From NCBI GenBank assembly GCA_905192935.1, contig CAJJMX010000021.1:1-14253 (forward strand): a stretch of 14,253 nucleotides of DNA, given 5' to 3'. The notes beneath the pieces were generated by a model. It saw only the letters and a program-made list of their open reading frames with translations, made no database searches and had not been told where the DNA came from. Shown in pieces: positions 1 to 7,260 of this stretch. Numbering within the stretch: the first letter of the stretch is position 1; each line of letters starts with the position of its first letter. A program made the position numbers and the translations under genes. This DNA comes from an uncultured Mailhella sp. GTDB lineage: Bacteria > Desulfobacterota > Desulfovibrionia > Desulfovibrionales > Desulfovibrionaceae.

Positions 1-254
1 CCTATGCGGGCGGCGGCGAACATGAGCGTCACCCAGTTGGGCACGTTGGTGGCCCACAGGGCAATTTTTTCTCCGGGCTGCACGCCCAGCGCCATCAGGC
101 CCCGTCCCAGCCTGTCCACAGTGTCGGCAAACTCGCTCCAGGTCTGCCGGTAATCGTGACCCACGTAAACAAGGGCCTCACGATCAGGAAAACGTCCGAC
201 GGTTTCGTCCAGCATCTGGCCGAGGGTACGTTCCTGCAATCTGAATTCTGACAT
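1..254 (-). CDS. AMP-binding acyl-CoA synthetase, N-terminal part (cut by window edge)
   Basis: Only the first 84 residues are present; the gene runs off the left edge. The reading begins MSEFRLQERTLGQMLDETVG and continues through RFPDREALVY, a tryptophan-serine pair (W-S-E-F), DRLGRGLMALGV, GEKIALWATN and PNWVTLMFAAARIG. This is the standard N-terminal subdomain of fatty-acyl-CoA synthetases (FadD type) and related ANL-superfamily ligases, which activate a carboxylic acid with ATP and transfer it to CoA in the cytoplasm. The ATP-binding P-loop and the C-terminal lid lie outside the window, so the substrate (fatty acid or other) cannot be told. The ATG at 254 is chosen because AAAGGA precedes it by about six bases on the minus strand. 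It is transcribed divergently from hypF across a 287-base spacer. Confidence 0.85.
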   Translation of the reverse strand, partial: MSEFRLQERTLGQMLDETVGRFPDREALVYVGHDYRQTWSEFADTVDRLGRGLMALGVQPGEKIALWATNVPNWVTLMFAAARI

Positions 255-541
255 ATTCCGTTCCTTTACATCAGTGCGCGGAAAAGCCGGGGCCATCGGC
301 CGAAAGCCGGAAGGGCCGCAATGGGAGCAGACCTCGACAGGGAGGTTCCCCGGCGGGAACTGCCGTTTCCGCCTCTTCACAGGAAAATGGGGCGGAAAAA
401 CCTCTCTCGGCAGCATCCGAGGCGGTTATCTTATGGCATCATGCGGGCTTTCTCAAGGAGAAATGCACTCCTGCCCCCGTCGGAACACGCGGCGCTTTCC
501 TTCAGAGAACTTGACGGCTATAGTCTCACGCGGAGGAAAGA
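255..541. other. Divergent intergenic region between acyl-CoA synthetase and hypF
   Basis: This 287-base spacer must hold the promoters of both flanking genes. I see a 6-bp inverted repeat (GTTCCC, loop CGGC, GGGAAC at 345-360) that could be an operator or hairpin. A TATAGT at 519-524 with a poor -35 (TTTCCT, 496-501, 17-base spacing) is the only sigma70-like pair near hypF, and it would leave a leader of only about ten bases. No convincing gene lies here; short open frames in it have no recognisable protein character. Confidence 0.4.
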
Positions 542-3007
542 ATGACGGCAAGGCATATCTACATCGTGACCGGACAGGTGCAGGGCGTGGGCTTCAGACC
601 CTTTATCTACAGAGAGGCCGCAGAACTGGGGCTCACGGGCTTTGTGGGCAACACTCCCGAGGGCGTCCGCATCGAGGTGCAGGGAGAAGAGACGGCGCTC
701 GAGCTTTTTGCCGGCTTTCCCGGACGCGTGCCGCCCCTGGCCCGCATAGTCTCGCTGGAAAGGCACGAAGCCGCCCCCGTCGACGATGAGAAAGCCTTCG
801 TCATCCATGCCAGTCATGCCGGAGCGCATCACGGGCACAGCGTGCTCGTGAGCCCGGACGTGGCGCCCTGCAACGACTGCCTTGCCGACATGGCCGATCC
901 TGCCGACCGGCGCTTCGGCTATGCGTTCACGAACTGCACGAACTGCGGGCCGCGCTACACCATCACGCGCTCGATTCCCTACGACAGACCGGTGACGAGC
1001 ATGGCCTGCTTTCCCATGTGCCCTCCCTGCGACAGGGAATATCACGACCCGGCCGACAGGCGCTTCCACGCCCAGCCCAACGCCTGCCCCGACTGCGGCC
1101 CGCTGCTCTGGCTGGAAGGCCGGAGCGCCGTTCTCGAAAAAGTGCTGGAGGAGGCTCCGCACCTTCGCGCCCTTCTGTCCTCCCGAAACAGACGGAGTCT
1201 CCTGCACGAAGAAAGAAGAAAACGCTACGGCCTCCCGGACGACGCCGTCATGGGCAATGCCGCCGTTCCCGTGCTTCTTGCCGCTCTTCGCCGAGGCTTC
1301 ATCGCCGCCGTGCGCGGCCTCGGCGGATTTCATCTCGTATGCGACGCGCACAATGAAGACGCCGTGGCGGAACTTCGCAGGCGCAAGGCGCGCCCGCACA
1401 AGGCCCTCGCCGTCATGGTGGCGGGAATGGACGAAGCCCGGCGCCTGGCCTTCATCGGGAAGGACGCGGAAGAAAAACTTCTCTCCCCGCGGCGTCCCAT
1501 CGTCATCTGTCCCCGGAGGACGGAACGTGCAGGCCTCGACACTCCTCTTCCCGCAATTCTCGCCCCGGACAGCGCGAGCATAGGCCTCATGCTGCCGTCG
1601 ACGCCGCTCCATCACCTGCTCTTCCATCCGGAGTGGGCGGGCGGACGAAGGGAAGACGCCCTGTCCGCGCTGGTCATGACCTCGGGGAATCCTCACGGCG
1701 CGCCGCTGTGTCTCGGCAACCGGGAAGCGCTGGAGCGCCTTGACGGCATGGCCGACCTCTTCCTTCTTCATGACAGGGACATCCTTGTGCGTGTGGATGA
1801 CTCCGTGCTCTTTCCCGCAGAGGACGAAGCCTCTCCCGCCCCGGCCGCTCCGGCGCTCATGGTCCGCCGGGCGCGCGGCTTCGTCCCCGAGCCCGTGCTT
1901 CTGCCGAAGCGTCCCTTTCTTTCTCCGGAAGACTCGGTGTTCGCCGCCGGAGCGGAGCTCAAGCACACCTTCTGCCTCACCCGCGGAGCCGAAGCCTTCC
2001 TGAGCCAGCATGAAGGCGACGTGAGCCGACCGGAGAATCTCGCCTTCTTTGAGGAAACGCTGCATCACCTGCTCGGCCTTCTGGAAGTGGAACCCTCTCT
2101 CGTGGTACGAGACCTGCACCCCGACTATCTTTCGAGCCGCCTTGCCGACGAGTTCGCCGGAAAACACCATATTCAGGAGATCACGCTCCAGCACCACGTC
2201 GCGCACGTGTGCGCCGTCATGGCGGAGAAGCGCGTCGTCTCTCCCGTGCTCGGTCTTGCCCTGGACGGCTCGGGTCTCGGCGACGACGGCACCGTATGGG
2301 GCGGAGAACTTCTGCTCGTGCAGCCAGGAGGCTGGCAGAGAACGGGCCGTTTTTCCCCCTTTTCCCTGCCCGGCGGAGAGGCCGCCATACGCTCGCCGTG
2401 GCGCACGGCGCATGCCCTGTGGCGCGGGACCGGCCTTCCCGGCACGCCTCCGTGGCTTGCCGGTTCGCCGGAACGGACAAAACTTGCTCCCATAGTAAAC
2501 GAAATGCTCGCCCGCGACATACGCTGCGTGAAGACCTCCAGCTGCGGCCGCCTCTTCGACGCCGTTTCCGCTCTGGCCGGACTGTGCTTCGACATCACCT
2601 ATGAAGGACAGGCCGCCATACGTCTGGAAGAGGCGCAGGACAGAAACGAGTCCGGGGCCTACACCCTGCCCGTCCGGGAAAAGGACGGGCTGCTGGAAGC
2701 CGACGTGACGGAACTTTTTGCCGAGGCCGCACGGGACAGGACAGAGCCTTCCCGCCTCGCCCGGCGCTTTCATCGCGGCCTTGCCGAAGGGCTTGCGCGC
2801 TGGGCGCGCATGGCGGCGGACGAGACCGGCGTCGCCGACGTGGTCCTTTGCGGCGGTGTGTTCAACAACCGTACCCTTCTGGCCGAACTTCCCGGAGAGC
2901 TCCGCAAGCTCGGTCTCAATCCTCTTCTGCCCTCCCGCATACCCTTCGGCGACGGCGGCATCTCCCTGGGGCAGGCCCTCTGGGGCGACTGGTTCCTCGG
3001 CGCGTAA
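542..3007 (+). CDS. hypF: HypF, carbamoyltransferase for [NiFe]-hydrogenase maturation
   Basis: HypF uses carbamoyl phosphate and ATP to carbamoylate the C-terminal cysteine of HypE, the first step in making the CN ligands of the [NiFe]-hydrogenase iron. All domains are visible in the 821 residues. Acylphosphatase domain 1-90: VQGVGFRPF with catalytic Arg19, and Asn37 in GFVGNTPEGV. Double zinc finger 110-185 with exact spacing C-x2-C-x18-C-x2-C-x24-C-x2-C-x18-C-x2-C. YrdC-like domain about 240-450: RGLGGFH, SIGLMLPSTP, MTSGNPHG. Kae1/TsaD-like domain about 465-821: metal-binding HHVAH at 551-555, KTSSCGRLFDAV at 664-675, CGGVFNN at 770-776. GGAGG lies just before the ATG. The protein is longer than the usual 750-780 residues, partly because of about 40 extra residues (roughly 193-235) between the last zinc finger and the YrdC core. 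No other hyp gene is in the window, so hypF looks monocistronic here. Confidence 0.97.
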   Translation: MTARHIYIVTGQVQGVGFRPFIYREAAELGLTGFVGNTPEGVRIEVQGEETALELFAGFPGRVPPLARIVSLERHEAAPVDDEKAFVIHASHAGAHHGHSVLVSPDVAPCNDCLADMADPADRRFGYAFTNCTNCGPRYTITRSIPYDRPVTSMACFPMCPPCDREYHDPADRRFHAQPNACPDCGPLLWLEGRSAVLEKVLEEAPHLRALLSSRNRRSLLHEERRKRYGLPDDAVMGNAAVPVLLAALRRGFIAAVRGLGGFHLVCDAHNEDAVAELRRRKARPHKALAVMVAGMDEARRLAFIGKDAEEKLLSPRRPIVICPRRTERAGLDTPLPAILAPDSASIGLMLPSTPLHHLLFHPEWAGGRREDALSALVMTSGNPHGAPLCLGNREALERLDGMADLFLLHDRDILVRVDDSVLFPAEDEASPAPAAPALMVRRARGFVPEPVLLPKRPFLSPEDSVFAAGAELKHTFCLTRGAEAFLSQHEGDVSRPENLAFFEETLHHLLGLLEVEPSLVVRDLHPDYLSSRLADEFAGKHHIQEITLQHHVAHVCAVMAEKRVVSPVLGLALDGSGLGDDGTVWGGELLLVQPGGWQRTGRFSPFSLPGGEAAIRSPWRTAHALWRGTGLPGTPPWLAGSPERTKLAPIVNEMLARDIRCVKTSSCGRLFDAVSALAGLCFDITYEGQAAIRLEEAQDRNESGAYTLPVREKDGLLEADVTELFAEAARDRTEPSRLARRFHRGLAEGLARWARMAADETGVADVVLCGGVFNNRTLLAELPGELRKLGLNPLLPSRIPFGDGGISLGQALWGDWFLGA

Positions 3008-3047
3008 GTGCCGTCCGGCAGAAAAAACGGAACAGCCCGGCCGACTG

Positions 3048-3066
3048 AAAAGCCGCCCCGGCTTTT
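3048..3066 (+). terminator. Probable hypF terminator
   Basis: A perfect 8-bp stem, AAAAGCCG / CGGCTTTT, with a CCC loop begins 41 bases after the hypF stop codon. The T run is only the four bases that close the stem (followed by CTCC), so termination may be weak or partly dependent on Rho. Confidence 0.55.
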
Positions 3067-3343
3067 CTCCGCTCTCATCCCTCGTTCGGAAACGTCCCTC
3101 CCGACGGCAGCCGGAGGCTCCTGACCATCCGGCAGACAGCGGCTGCCGGAACCGGTCCGGCGCCGGCATGCCTCACGAAACGCGCCGCACGTTCCGCCGC
3201 GGCAGCCCCTCCCCGTGCCGTCCGGCCCTGCGCCCCGACGGCGTTTTTCCGGCATCTTCCGCAAAGGCCCCGGATCCCCGCTGATGCCGTCCGTCCCGGA
3301 AAAGTCGTCCTCAGTGTGCCGAAGTCTTGTCCGGCAACGCTTC

Positions 3344-3372
3344 TTGACTATATGCGGATAAACGGATATATT
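3344..3372 (+). promoter_or_regulatory. Sigma70-type promoter of sahR-ahcY
   Basis: TTGACT (3344-3349) and TATATT (3367-3372) are separated by exactly 17 bases, five of six matches to consensus in each box. The start of transcription would be near 3379, giving a leader of about 34 bases to the ATG at 3413. This is the best promoter match in the window and sits in an AT-rich island. Confidence 0.75.
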
Positions 3373-3392
3373 ACATCGACAAAACTTGATAT
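3373..3392. promoter_or_regulatory. Candidate SahR operator
   Basis: An imperfect inverted repeat, ACATCGA - CAAAAC - TTGATAT, has five of seven complementary positions and lies on the predicted transcription start. An ArsR-family dimer bound here would block the promoter. The match is seen in sequence; that SahR binds it is inference from its position. Confidence 0.4.
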
Positions 3393-3412
3393 TTGTTACA
3401 TTTCACATTGTT

Positions 3413-4354
3413 ATGAAAGCTCTCCGGTATCTCAAAGCCCTTTCCGACGAAACGCGCCTGCGTCTTGCGCTGGTGCTTTTTCACTATGAGCTGTCCGTCA
3501 ACGAGCTGGTTTCGCTTCTCAACATGGGGCAGTCGCGCATATCGCGACACCTCAAGATACTCACGGAAGCGGGCCTGCTTCATTCGCGGCGGGACGGCCT
3601 GTGGGTCTTCTACTCTGCCGAGACGGAAGGTCCGGGGCACGATTTTCTGAGCAGCGTCGTCACGTTTGCGCAGGACGATGAAGCCTGCCGGGCCGATCTC
3701 GACATGGCCTCCCGCATCATCGAGGAGAGGGCGCTCAAGACGCGGCAGTTCTTCAACGAGATCGCCGACGACTGGGACGAAATGAACCGGGAAATACTCG
3801 GGGACTTTTCCCTGCCCGACGTTATTCTGCACGCCGTGCCGGAAAACTGCGGCGTCGCCGCCGATCTCGGCTGCGGAACGGGCGAGGTGCTGGAGCATCT
3901 GCGCGGTTCCTGCCGCAAGCTCATAGGCGTGGACGATTCTCCGCGCATGCTGGAGCTGGCCCGCCGCCGCTTCGGCGACAACATGAACGGCATTTCCCTG
4001 CGCATAGGTGAGCTCGACTACCTTCCCCTGCGCGACGGCGAGGCGGATTTCATCTGCATCAACCTCGTGCTGCACCATCTTTCCCGTCCTTCCACCTCAC
4101 TGGGAGAAATCGCCCGGGTCCTGCATCCCGGCGGTCTCGTTCTGGTCACGGATTTCGACCAGCACAGTCAGGAATCCATGCGCACCATGTACGGCGACCG
4201 CTGGCTCGGCTTCTCGCTCGACGAACTTTCTTCCGCGCTGACGAAAACCGGACTCACCATCGTGGACTACCGTCGTCAGCCGGTGAAGAAGGACCTGGCT
4301 CTGCATCTCATTCTGGCCCGCAAGAGCACGAACACGGCCTCTGCCGGGCTCTGA
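3413..4354 (+). CDS. sahR: SahR-type regulator: ArsR helix-turn-helix fused to SAM-methyltransferase-like domain
   Basis: The 313-residue protein has an N-terminal ArsR winged helix (about 1-85; LKALSDETRLRLA, recognition helix QSRISRHLKIL at 40-50) and a C-terminal class I methyltransferase-like fold (about 115-300; SAM/SAH-binding ADLGCGTGEVL at 150-160, the acidic end of strand 2 at GVDDSP, and LVLHHL at 218-223). This is the build of SahR, known from Desulfovibrio and other Proteobacteria as a repressor of methionine-cycle genes that responds to S-adenosylhomocysteine. Position 29 bases upstream of ahcY on the same strand supports that role strongly. I chose ATG 3413 over TTG 3386 because the protein then begins at the usual ArsR point (KALRYLKALSDETR) and TTG 3386 falls inside the likely operator. 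No Shine-Dalgarno sequence precedes the ATG, so translation may be weak, which would suit an autoregulated repressor. A methyltransferase of unknown substrate is the alternative reading. Confidence 0.85.
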   Translation: MKALRYLKALSDETRLRLALVLFHYELSVNELVSLLNMGQSRISRHLKILTEAGLLHSRRDGLWVFYSAETEGPGHDFLSSVVTFAQDDEACRADLDMASRIIEERALKTRQFFNEIADDWDEMNREILGDFSLPDVILHAVPENCGVAADLGCGTGEVLEHLRGSCRKLIGVDDSPRMLELARRRFGDNMNGISLRIGELDYLPLRDGEADFICINLVLHHLSRPSTSLGEIARVLHPGGLVLVTDFDQHSQESMRTMYGDRWLGFSLDELSSALTKTGLTIVDYRRQPVKKDLALHLILARKSTNTASAGL

Positions 4355-4383
4355 TCCCTTTTCAACCCTTTCATGGAGAAATC

Positions 4384-5808
4384 ATGTCCGCCAAGAATCT
4401 CGACCTGTCCCTGGACTACAAAGTCGCCGACATCAGTCTTGCCGACTTCGGCAAGAAGGAAATCCAGCTTTCCGAACGCGAAATGCCCGGTCTCATGGAG
4501 CTCATCCGCCGCTACGGCGACAAGAAGCCTCTGAAGGGCCTGAAGATCAGCGGCTCTCTGCACATGACCATTCAGACGGCCATGCTCATCCGCACGCTCT
4601 ATGAGCTCGGCGCGGACATCCGCTGGGCGTCCTGCAACATCTTCTCCACGCAGGATCATGCCGCCGCGGCCATCGCCGAACAGGGCATGGCCAAGGTGTT
4701 CGCCTGGAAGGGCGAATCGCTGGAAGATTACTGGTGGTGCACGGAAATGGCGCTCACCTGGCCCGACGGCTCCGGCCCCGACCTCATCGTGGACGACGGC
4801 GGCGACGCCACGCTGCTCATCCACAAGGGCGTGGAAGCGGAAAACGATCCTTCCGTGCTGAACCGTGAGCCTTCCTGCAAGGAAGAAGGCATCATCATGG
4901 AGCGCATCGCCCTCTCCCTCACCTACGATCCCTACCGCTGGCACCGCGTGGCCGCCGCCGTCCGCGGCGTGTCCGAAGAAACCACCACCGGCGTGCATCG
5001 CCTCTATCAGATGGAAAAGGAAGGCAAGCTGCTCTTCCCGGCCATCAACGTGAACGACTCCGTCACCAAGTCCAAGTTCGACAATCTCTACGGCTGCCGC
5101 GAATCCCTGGCCGACGGCATCAAGCGCGCCACGGACATCATGGTGGCCGGCAAGGTCGTGGTCATCTGCGGCTTCGGCGACGTGGGCAAGGGCTGCGCCG
5201 CCTCCATGCGCGGCTTCGGCGCCCGCGTGCTCGTCACGGAAATCGATCCCATCTGCGCGCTTCAGGCCGCCATGGAAGGCTATCAGGTGGTCACCATGGA
5301 AGACGCCCTGCCCTACGGCGACATCTACGTCACCTGCACCGGCAACTGCGACGTGATCACCGGCGAGCACATGATGGGCATGAAGGATGAAGCCATCGTT
5401 TGCAACATCGGCCACTTCGACAGCGAGATCCAGATGTCCTGGCTCGAATCCAATCCCGAATGCCGCAAGATGCAGATCAAGCCGCAGGTGGACAAGTGGT
5501 TCCTGCCTTCCGGCCGTTCCATCATCGTTCTTGCCGAAGGCCGTCTCGTGAACCTCGGCTGCGCCACGGGTCACGCAAGCTTCGTCATGTCCAATTCCTT
5601 CACCAACCAGGTGCTTGCCCAGATGGATCTTGCCGCCAACAAGCACGAGGCGCGCGTCTACACCCTGCCCAAGAAGCTCGATGAGGAAGTGGCACGTCTC
5701 CATCTCGCCCGCCTCGGCGCCAAGCTCTCCACGCTCACCCAGAAGCAGGCCGACTACATAGGCGTTCCCGTGGACGGTCCCTTCAAGAACGACATGTACC
5801 GCTACTGA
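4384..5808 (+). CDS. ahcY: S-adenosylhomocysteine hydrolase (adenosylhomocysteinase)
   Basis: AhcY splits S-adenosylhomocysteine into adenosine and homocysteine, relieving product inhibition of methyltransferases and feeding the methionine cycle. It is a cytoplasmic NAD-dependent enzyme, normally a tetramer. The 474 residues show the substrate-domain motifs HMTIQTA (60-66) and VNDSVTKSKFDN (223-234), the Rossmann motif GFGDVGKG (263-270), and the C-terminal KNDMYRY, whose Lys468 and Tyr472 correspond to the residues that reach into the neighbouring subunit's NAD site. Length is typical of bacterial AhcY, which carry about 40 residues more than the animal enzyme, here around residues 150-190. 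GGAGAAATC precedes the ATG. The 29-base gap to sahR, without a terminator, implies cotranscription, and the strong terminator downstream closes the unit. Confidence 0.98.
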   Translation: MSAKNLDLSLDYKVADISLADFGKKEIQLSEREMPGLMELIRRYGDKKPLKGLKISGSLHMTIQTAMLIRTLYELGADIRWASCNIFSTQDHAAAAIAEQGMAKVFAWKGESLEDYWWCTEMALTWPDGSGPDLIVDDGGDATLLIHKGVEAENDPSVLNREPSCKEEGIIMERIALSLTYDPYRWHRVAAAVRGVSEETTTGVHRLYQMEKEGKLLFPAINVNDSVTKSKFDNLYGCRESLADGIKRATDIMVAGKVVVICGFGDVGKGCAASMRGFGARVLVTEIDPICALQAAMEGYQVVTMEDALPYGDIYVTCTGNCDVITGEHMMGMKDEAIVCNIGHFDSEIQMSWLESNPECRKMQIKPQVDKWFLPSGRSIIVLAEGRLVNLGCATGHASFVMSNSFTNQVLAQMDLAANKHEARVYTLPKKLDEEVARLHLARLGAKLSTLTQKQADYIGVPVDGPFKNDMYRY

Positions 5809-5815
5809 TCCTTTT

Positions 5816-5831
5816 CCTGCCTGACGGCAGG
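5816..5831. other. Small hairpin after ahcY
   Basis: A perfect 6-bp stem, CCTGCC / GGCAGG, with loop TGAC lies eight bases after the ahcY stop codon and upstream of the main terminator. There is no T run, so it is more likely an mRNA 3'-end structure than a terminator. Confidence 0.45.
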
Positions 5832-5848
5832 AGAGGCACATCGTCATG

Positions 5849-5880
5849 AAAAAGGCCTCCGCGTCTGCGGAGGCCTTTTT
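5849..5880. terminator. Bidirectional terminator between ahcY and pyridoxamine kinase
   Basis: A perfect 14-bp stem begins AAAAAGGCCTCCGC, with loop GTCT, and ends in five T. Because it has five A on one side and five T on the other, it works on both strands: it closes sahR-ahcY (plus) and the kinase gene (minus, whose stop codon is 20 bases away). Confidence 0.93.
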
Positions 5881-5899
5881 CGCGCTTTCGAAACACGCG

Positions 5900-6766
5900 C
5901 TAGAATTCCGTGTAGCTGCCGCCGGTAAAGGGCATCCTGAGCGAGGGAAGCGTGCGCTCGAGCAGCACGCCGTCCCGGTGCGGCGTATCATATCCGTAGG
6001 TGGCCTGGATGCCGAGATAGACGAAGTGCACGGCCCGATCCACGGCCACGGGAAGAGAATCGCCGAGAAGAAGACTGCCCGTGAGCACGCTCGCGAAGGC
6101 ATCGCCCGTGCCGGGATAAAAGGCGTTCAGGTGCGGGACCTCCACCTGCCAGAACCGCCGCCCGTCGAAGGCCACGGTCGCCGTGGCATCCGGGGAGGAC
6201 GCCGGCGCGCTGGTGATGACCACGGCGGAAGGTCCCATGGATGCAAGCGCGCGCAGCTCGTCGCGCAGCGCACCGCGACTTATGTCGGCCCGGTACGGCT
6301 CTCCCAGCAGAAAGGCCGCCTCCGTGAGATTGGGCGTGATGATGTCGGCCTCGCGCACGAGCCTGCGCATGGCCTCCACCATTTCCGGCGTCTGCGTGGG
6401 ATCAAGCGTGCCGTTGTCGCCGAGCACGGGATCGACCACAGCTATGCCTCCCGGAGCGCGGAACTCCCGTATGCAGCGTCCGGCCAGAGCCGACTGGTCG
6501 GGACTGCCGAGAAATCCGGAATACACGGCGTCGAACTTCAGTCCCAGGCGCGCCCAATGATCCATCATGGGGCCCATCTGATCGGTAAGATCGAGGAAGG
6601 TGAAGTCGTCCACGCCTGAAGTCTGCGAGGAGAGCACGGCCGTGGGCAGCGGACAGACCTGTATGCCCATGGTGGCCAGAATGGGAATGGCCACGGTGAG
6701 AGATGCCCGGCCGAAGCCGGAAAGATCGTGTATGGCCGCAACGCGGAGAACGGGGACGCCCTGCAT
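5900..6766 (-). CDS. Pyridoxamine/pyridoxal kinase (PdxY-like, ribokinase family)
   Basis: The 288-residue protein phosphorylates B6 vitamers with ATP for salvage to pyridoxal 5'-phosphate. The N-terminus VAAIHDLSGFGRASLTVA followed by CPLPTAVLSSQT is the signature of the pyridoxamine kinase branch. Further family motifs are VDPVLGDNGTL (111-121), ITPNLTEA (143-150) and YPGTGDAFASVLTG (217-230), whose GTGD holds the anion hole and catalytic Asp222. An upstream ATG at 6820 is in frame, but I chose 6766: AAGGAG lies six bases before it and the conserved sequence starts just after it. The gene stands alone, convergent with ahcY and divergent from rpmH. A phosphomethylpyrimidine (thiamine) kinase is the related alternative, less likely given the CPLPTAVLSSQT segment. 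PLP serves many amino-acid enzymes, but no direct link to the neighbours is shown. Confidence 0.9.
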   Translation of the reverse strand: MQGVPVLRVAAIHDLSGFGRASLTVAIPILATMGIQVCPLPTAVLSSQTSGVDDFTFLDLTDQMGPMMDHWARLGLKFDAVYSGFLGSPDQSALAGRCIREFRAPGGIAVVDPVLGDNGTLDPTQTPEMVEAMRRLVREADIITPNLTEAAFLLGEPYRADISRGALRDELRALASMGPSAVVITSAPASSPDATATVAFDGRRFWQVEVPHLNAFYPGTGDAFASVLTGSLLLGDSLPVAVDRAVHFVYLGIQATYGYDTPHRDGVLLERTLPSLRMPFTGGSYTEF

Positions 6767-7068
6767 GTCTGCTCCTTCGCCGCAAAGGCGGCTGAACTTC
6801 TCGGCGGAGTCTAAGCGCAAATGCCTGATTTGTCATCCGCAGGAGGCCCGCAAGTCCCCGAAAAAGCTCAAAAGTCCCGAAAGGCACGTTTTTCCGGGAA
6901 AAACCTCTTTTTAATGCTTGCCCGGAAGCATGAGTCGGCATACACATAGACCTTGCCGCGCCCCTTCCGGGGGGAGGCTTCCTTTGCGCCCCGGCGCCTC
7001 CGACTTGACGGGAGCGTCAAGGCGCGCTATACCCGAATGTTCCAATCTCAGTAAGGAGACCGCGCGTC
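6767..7068. other. Divergent intergenic region pyridoxamine kinase-rpmH
   Basis: This 302-base region holds the rpmH promoter at its right end. Near the kinase it carries a direct repeat (AAGTCCCCGAAA at 6852-6863 and AAGTCCCGAAA at 6872-6882, two helical turns apart) and an inverted repeat (GTTTTTCC / GGAAAAAC, 6888-6904). A second inverted repeat, GGAGGC (6973-6978) and GCCTCC (6996-7001), lies upstream of the rpmH -35 box. I see no DnaA boxes, and no dnaA gene is adjacent. Confidence 0.45.
7005..7033 (+). promoter_or_regulatory. Sigma70-type promoter of the rpmH cluster
   Basis: TTGACG (7005-7010) and TATACC (7028-7033) are 17 bases apart, with transcription expected to start near 7040, about 29 bases before the rpmH ATG. 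The -35 box is the left arm of a 7-bp inverted repeat, CTTGACG / CGTCAAG (7004-7010, 7015-7021), with loop GGAG. Confidence 0.65.
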
Positions 7069-7203
7069 ATGAAAAGAACGTATCAGCCCAGCAAGATCAG
7101 CAGAAAGCGTACTCACGGCTTCCGCGCCCGCATGAGCACTCCCAACGGTCGTGCCGTCATCAGCCGCCGTCGTGCCAAGGGCCGCAAGACCCTGTCCGCC
7201 TAA
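7069..7203 (+). CDS. rpmH: 50S ribosomal protein L34
   Basis: A 44-residue, very basic protein beginning MKRTYQPSKISRKRTHGF, with the family's RMSTPNGRAVISRRRAKGRK and ending TLSA. This is an unmistakable L34, a small protein of the large ribosomal subunit; length is exactly typical. AAGGAG precedes the ATG by ten bases. It is the first gene of the conserved rpmH-rnpA-yidD-yidC-jag cluster. The stop codon is followed by a 120-base spacer with a hairpin, which may set L34 output apart from the genes behind it. Confidence 0.98.
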   Translation: MKRTYQPSKISRKRTHGFRARMSTPNGRAVISRRRAKGRKTLSA

Positions 7204-7260
7204 GCAAGCGGTGCGCTTCCCGGTCGCTTCCCTCGTGGAGTCTCCGGGCAGACCATGCAA

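Larger units (their letters stand above)
3008..3412. other. Intergenic region hypF-sahR
   Basis: This 405-base gap holds the hypF terminator at its left end and the sahR promoter and operator candidate at its right end. In the roughly 280 bases between (3067-3343) I see no supported gene, RNA or repeat. Base composition changes sharply from GC-rich to AT-rich near 3344, where the promoter starts. Confidence 0.6.

Noticed and set aside
434..449. Possible sigma54 promoter ahead of hypF (TGGCAT-N5-GGGCT, GG and GC ten bases apart)
   Set aside because: hyp genes are sigma54-controlled in some bacteria, but the -12 element has GG in place of TT, and GG-N10-GC occurs often by chance at this GC content.
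463..541. Short upstream reading frame with AAGGAG before an ATG, leading into hypF
   Set aside because: The Shine-Dalgarno is only two bases from the ATG, too close. The frame runs on through hypF out of phase without any protein character.
518..3169. Very long open frame on the minus strand opposite hypF (883 codons)
   Set aside because: It mirrors hypF, whose domains are all intact, and its translation is low-complexity Arg/Gly/Ala with no family motif. In GC-rich DNA the antisense frame of a real gene often lacks stops. The same holds for long antisense frames opposite ahcY (4276-6102) and yidC (7891-9588).
3386..3412. TTG at 3386 as the sahR start
   Set aside because: It would place the start codon about seven bases from the predicted transcription start and inside the inverted repeat. 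The added residues are not typical of ArsR proteins.
4355..4383. SAH riboswitch upstream of ahcY
   Set aside because: Many Proteobacteria have one there, but the sahR-ahcY gap is only 29 bases, too short for the aptamer. Control by SahR protein fits better.
6767..7068. Replication origin next to rpmH
   Set aside because: rpmH lies beside dnaA/oriC in many bacteria. Here the neighbour is a pyridoxamine kinase, and I see no TTATCCACA-like boxes or AT-rich unwinding stretch.
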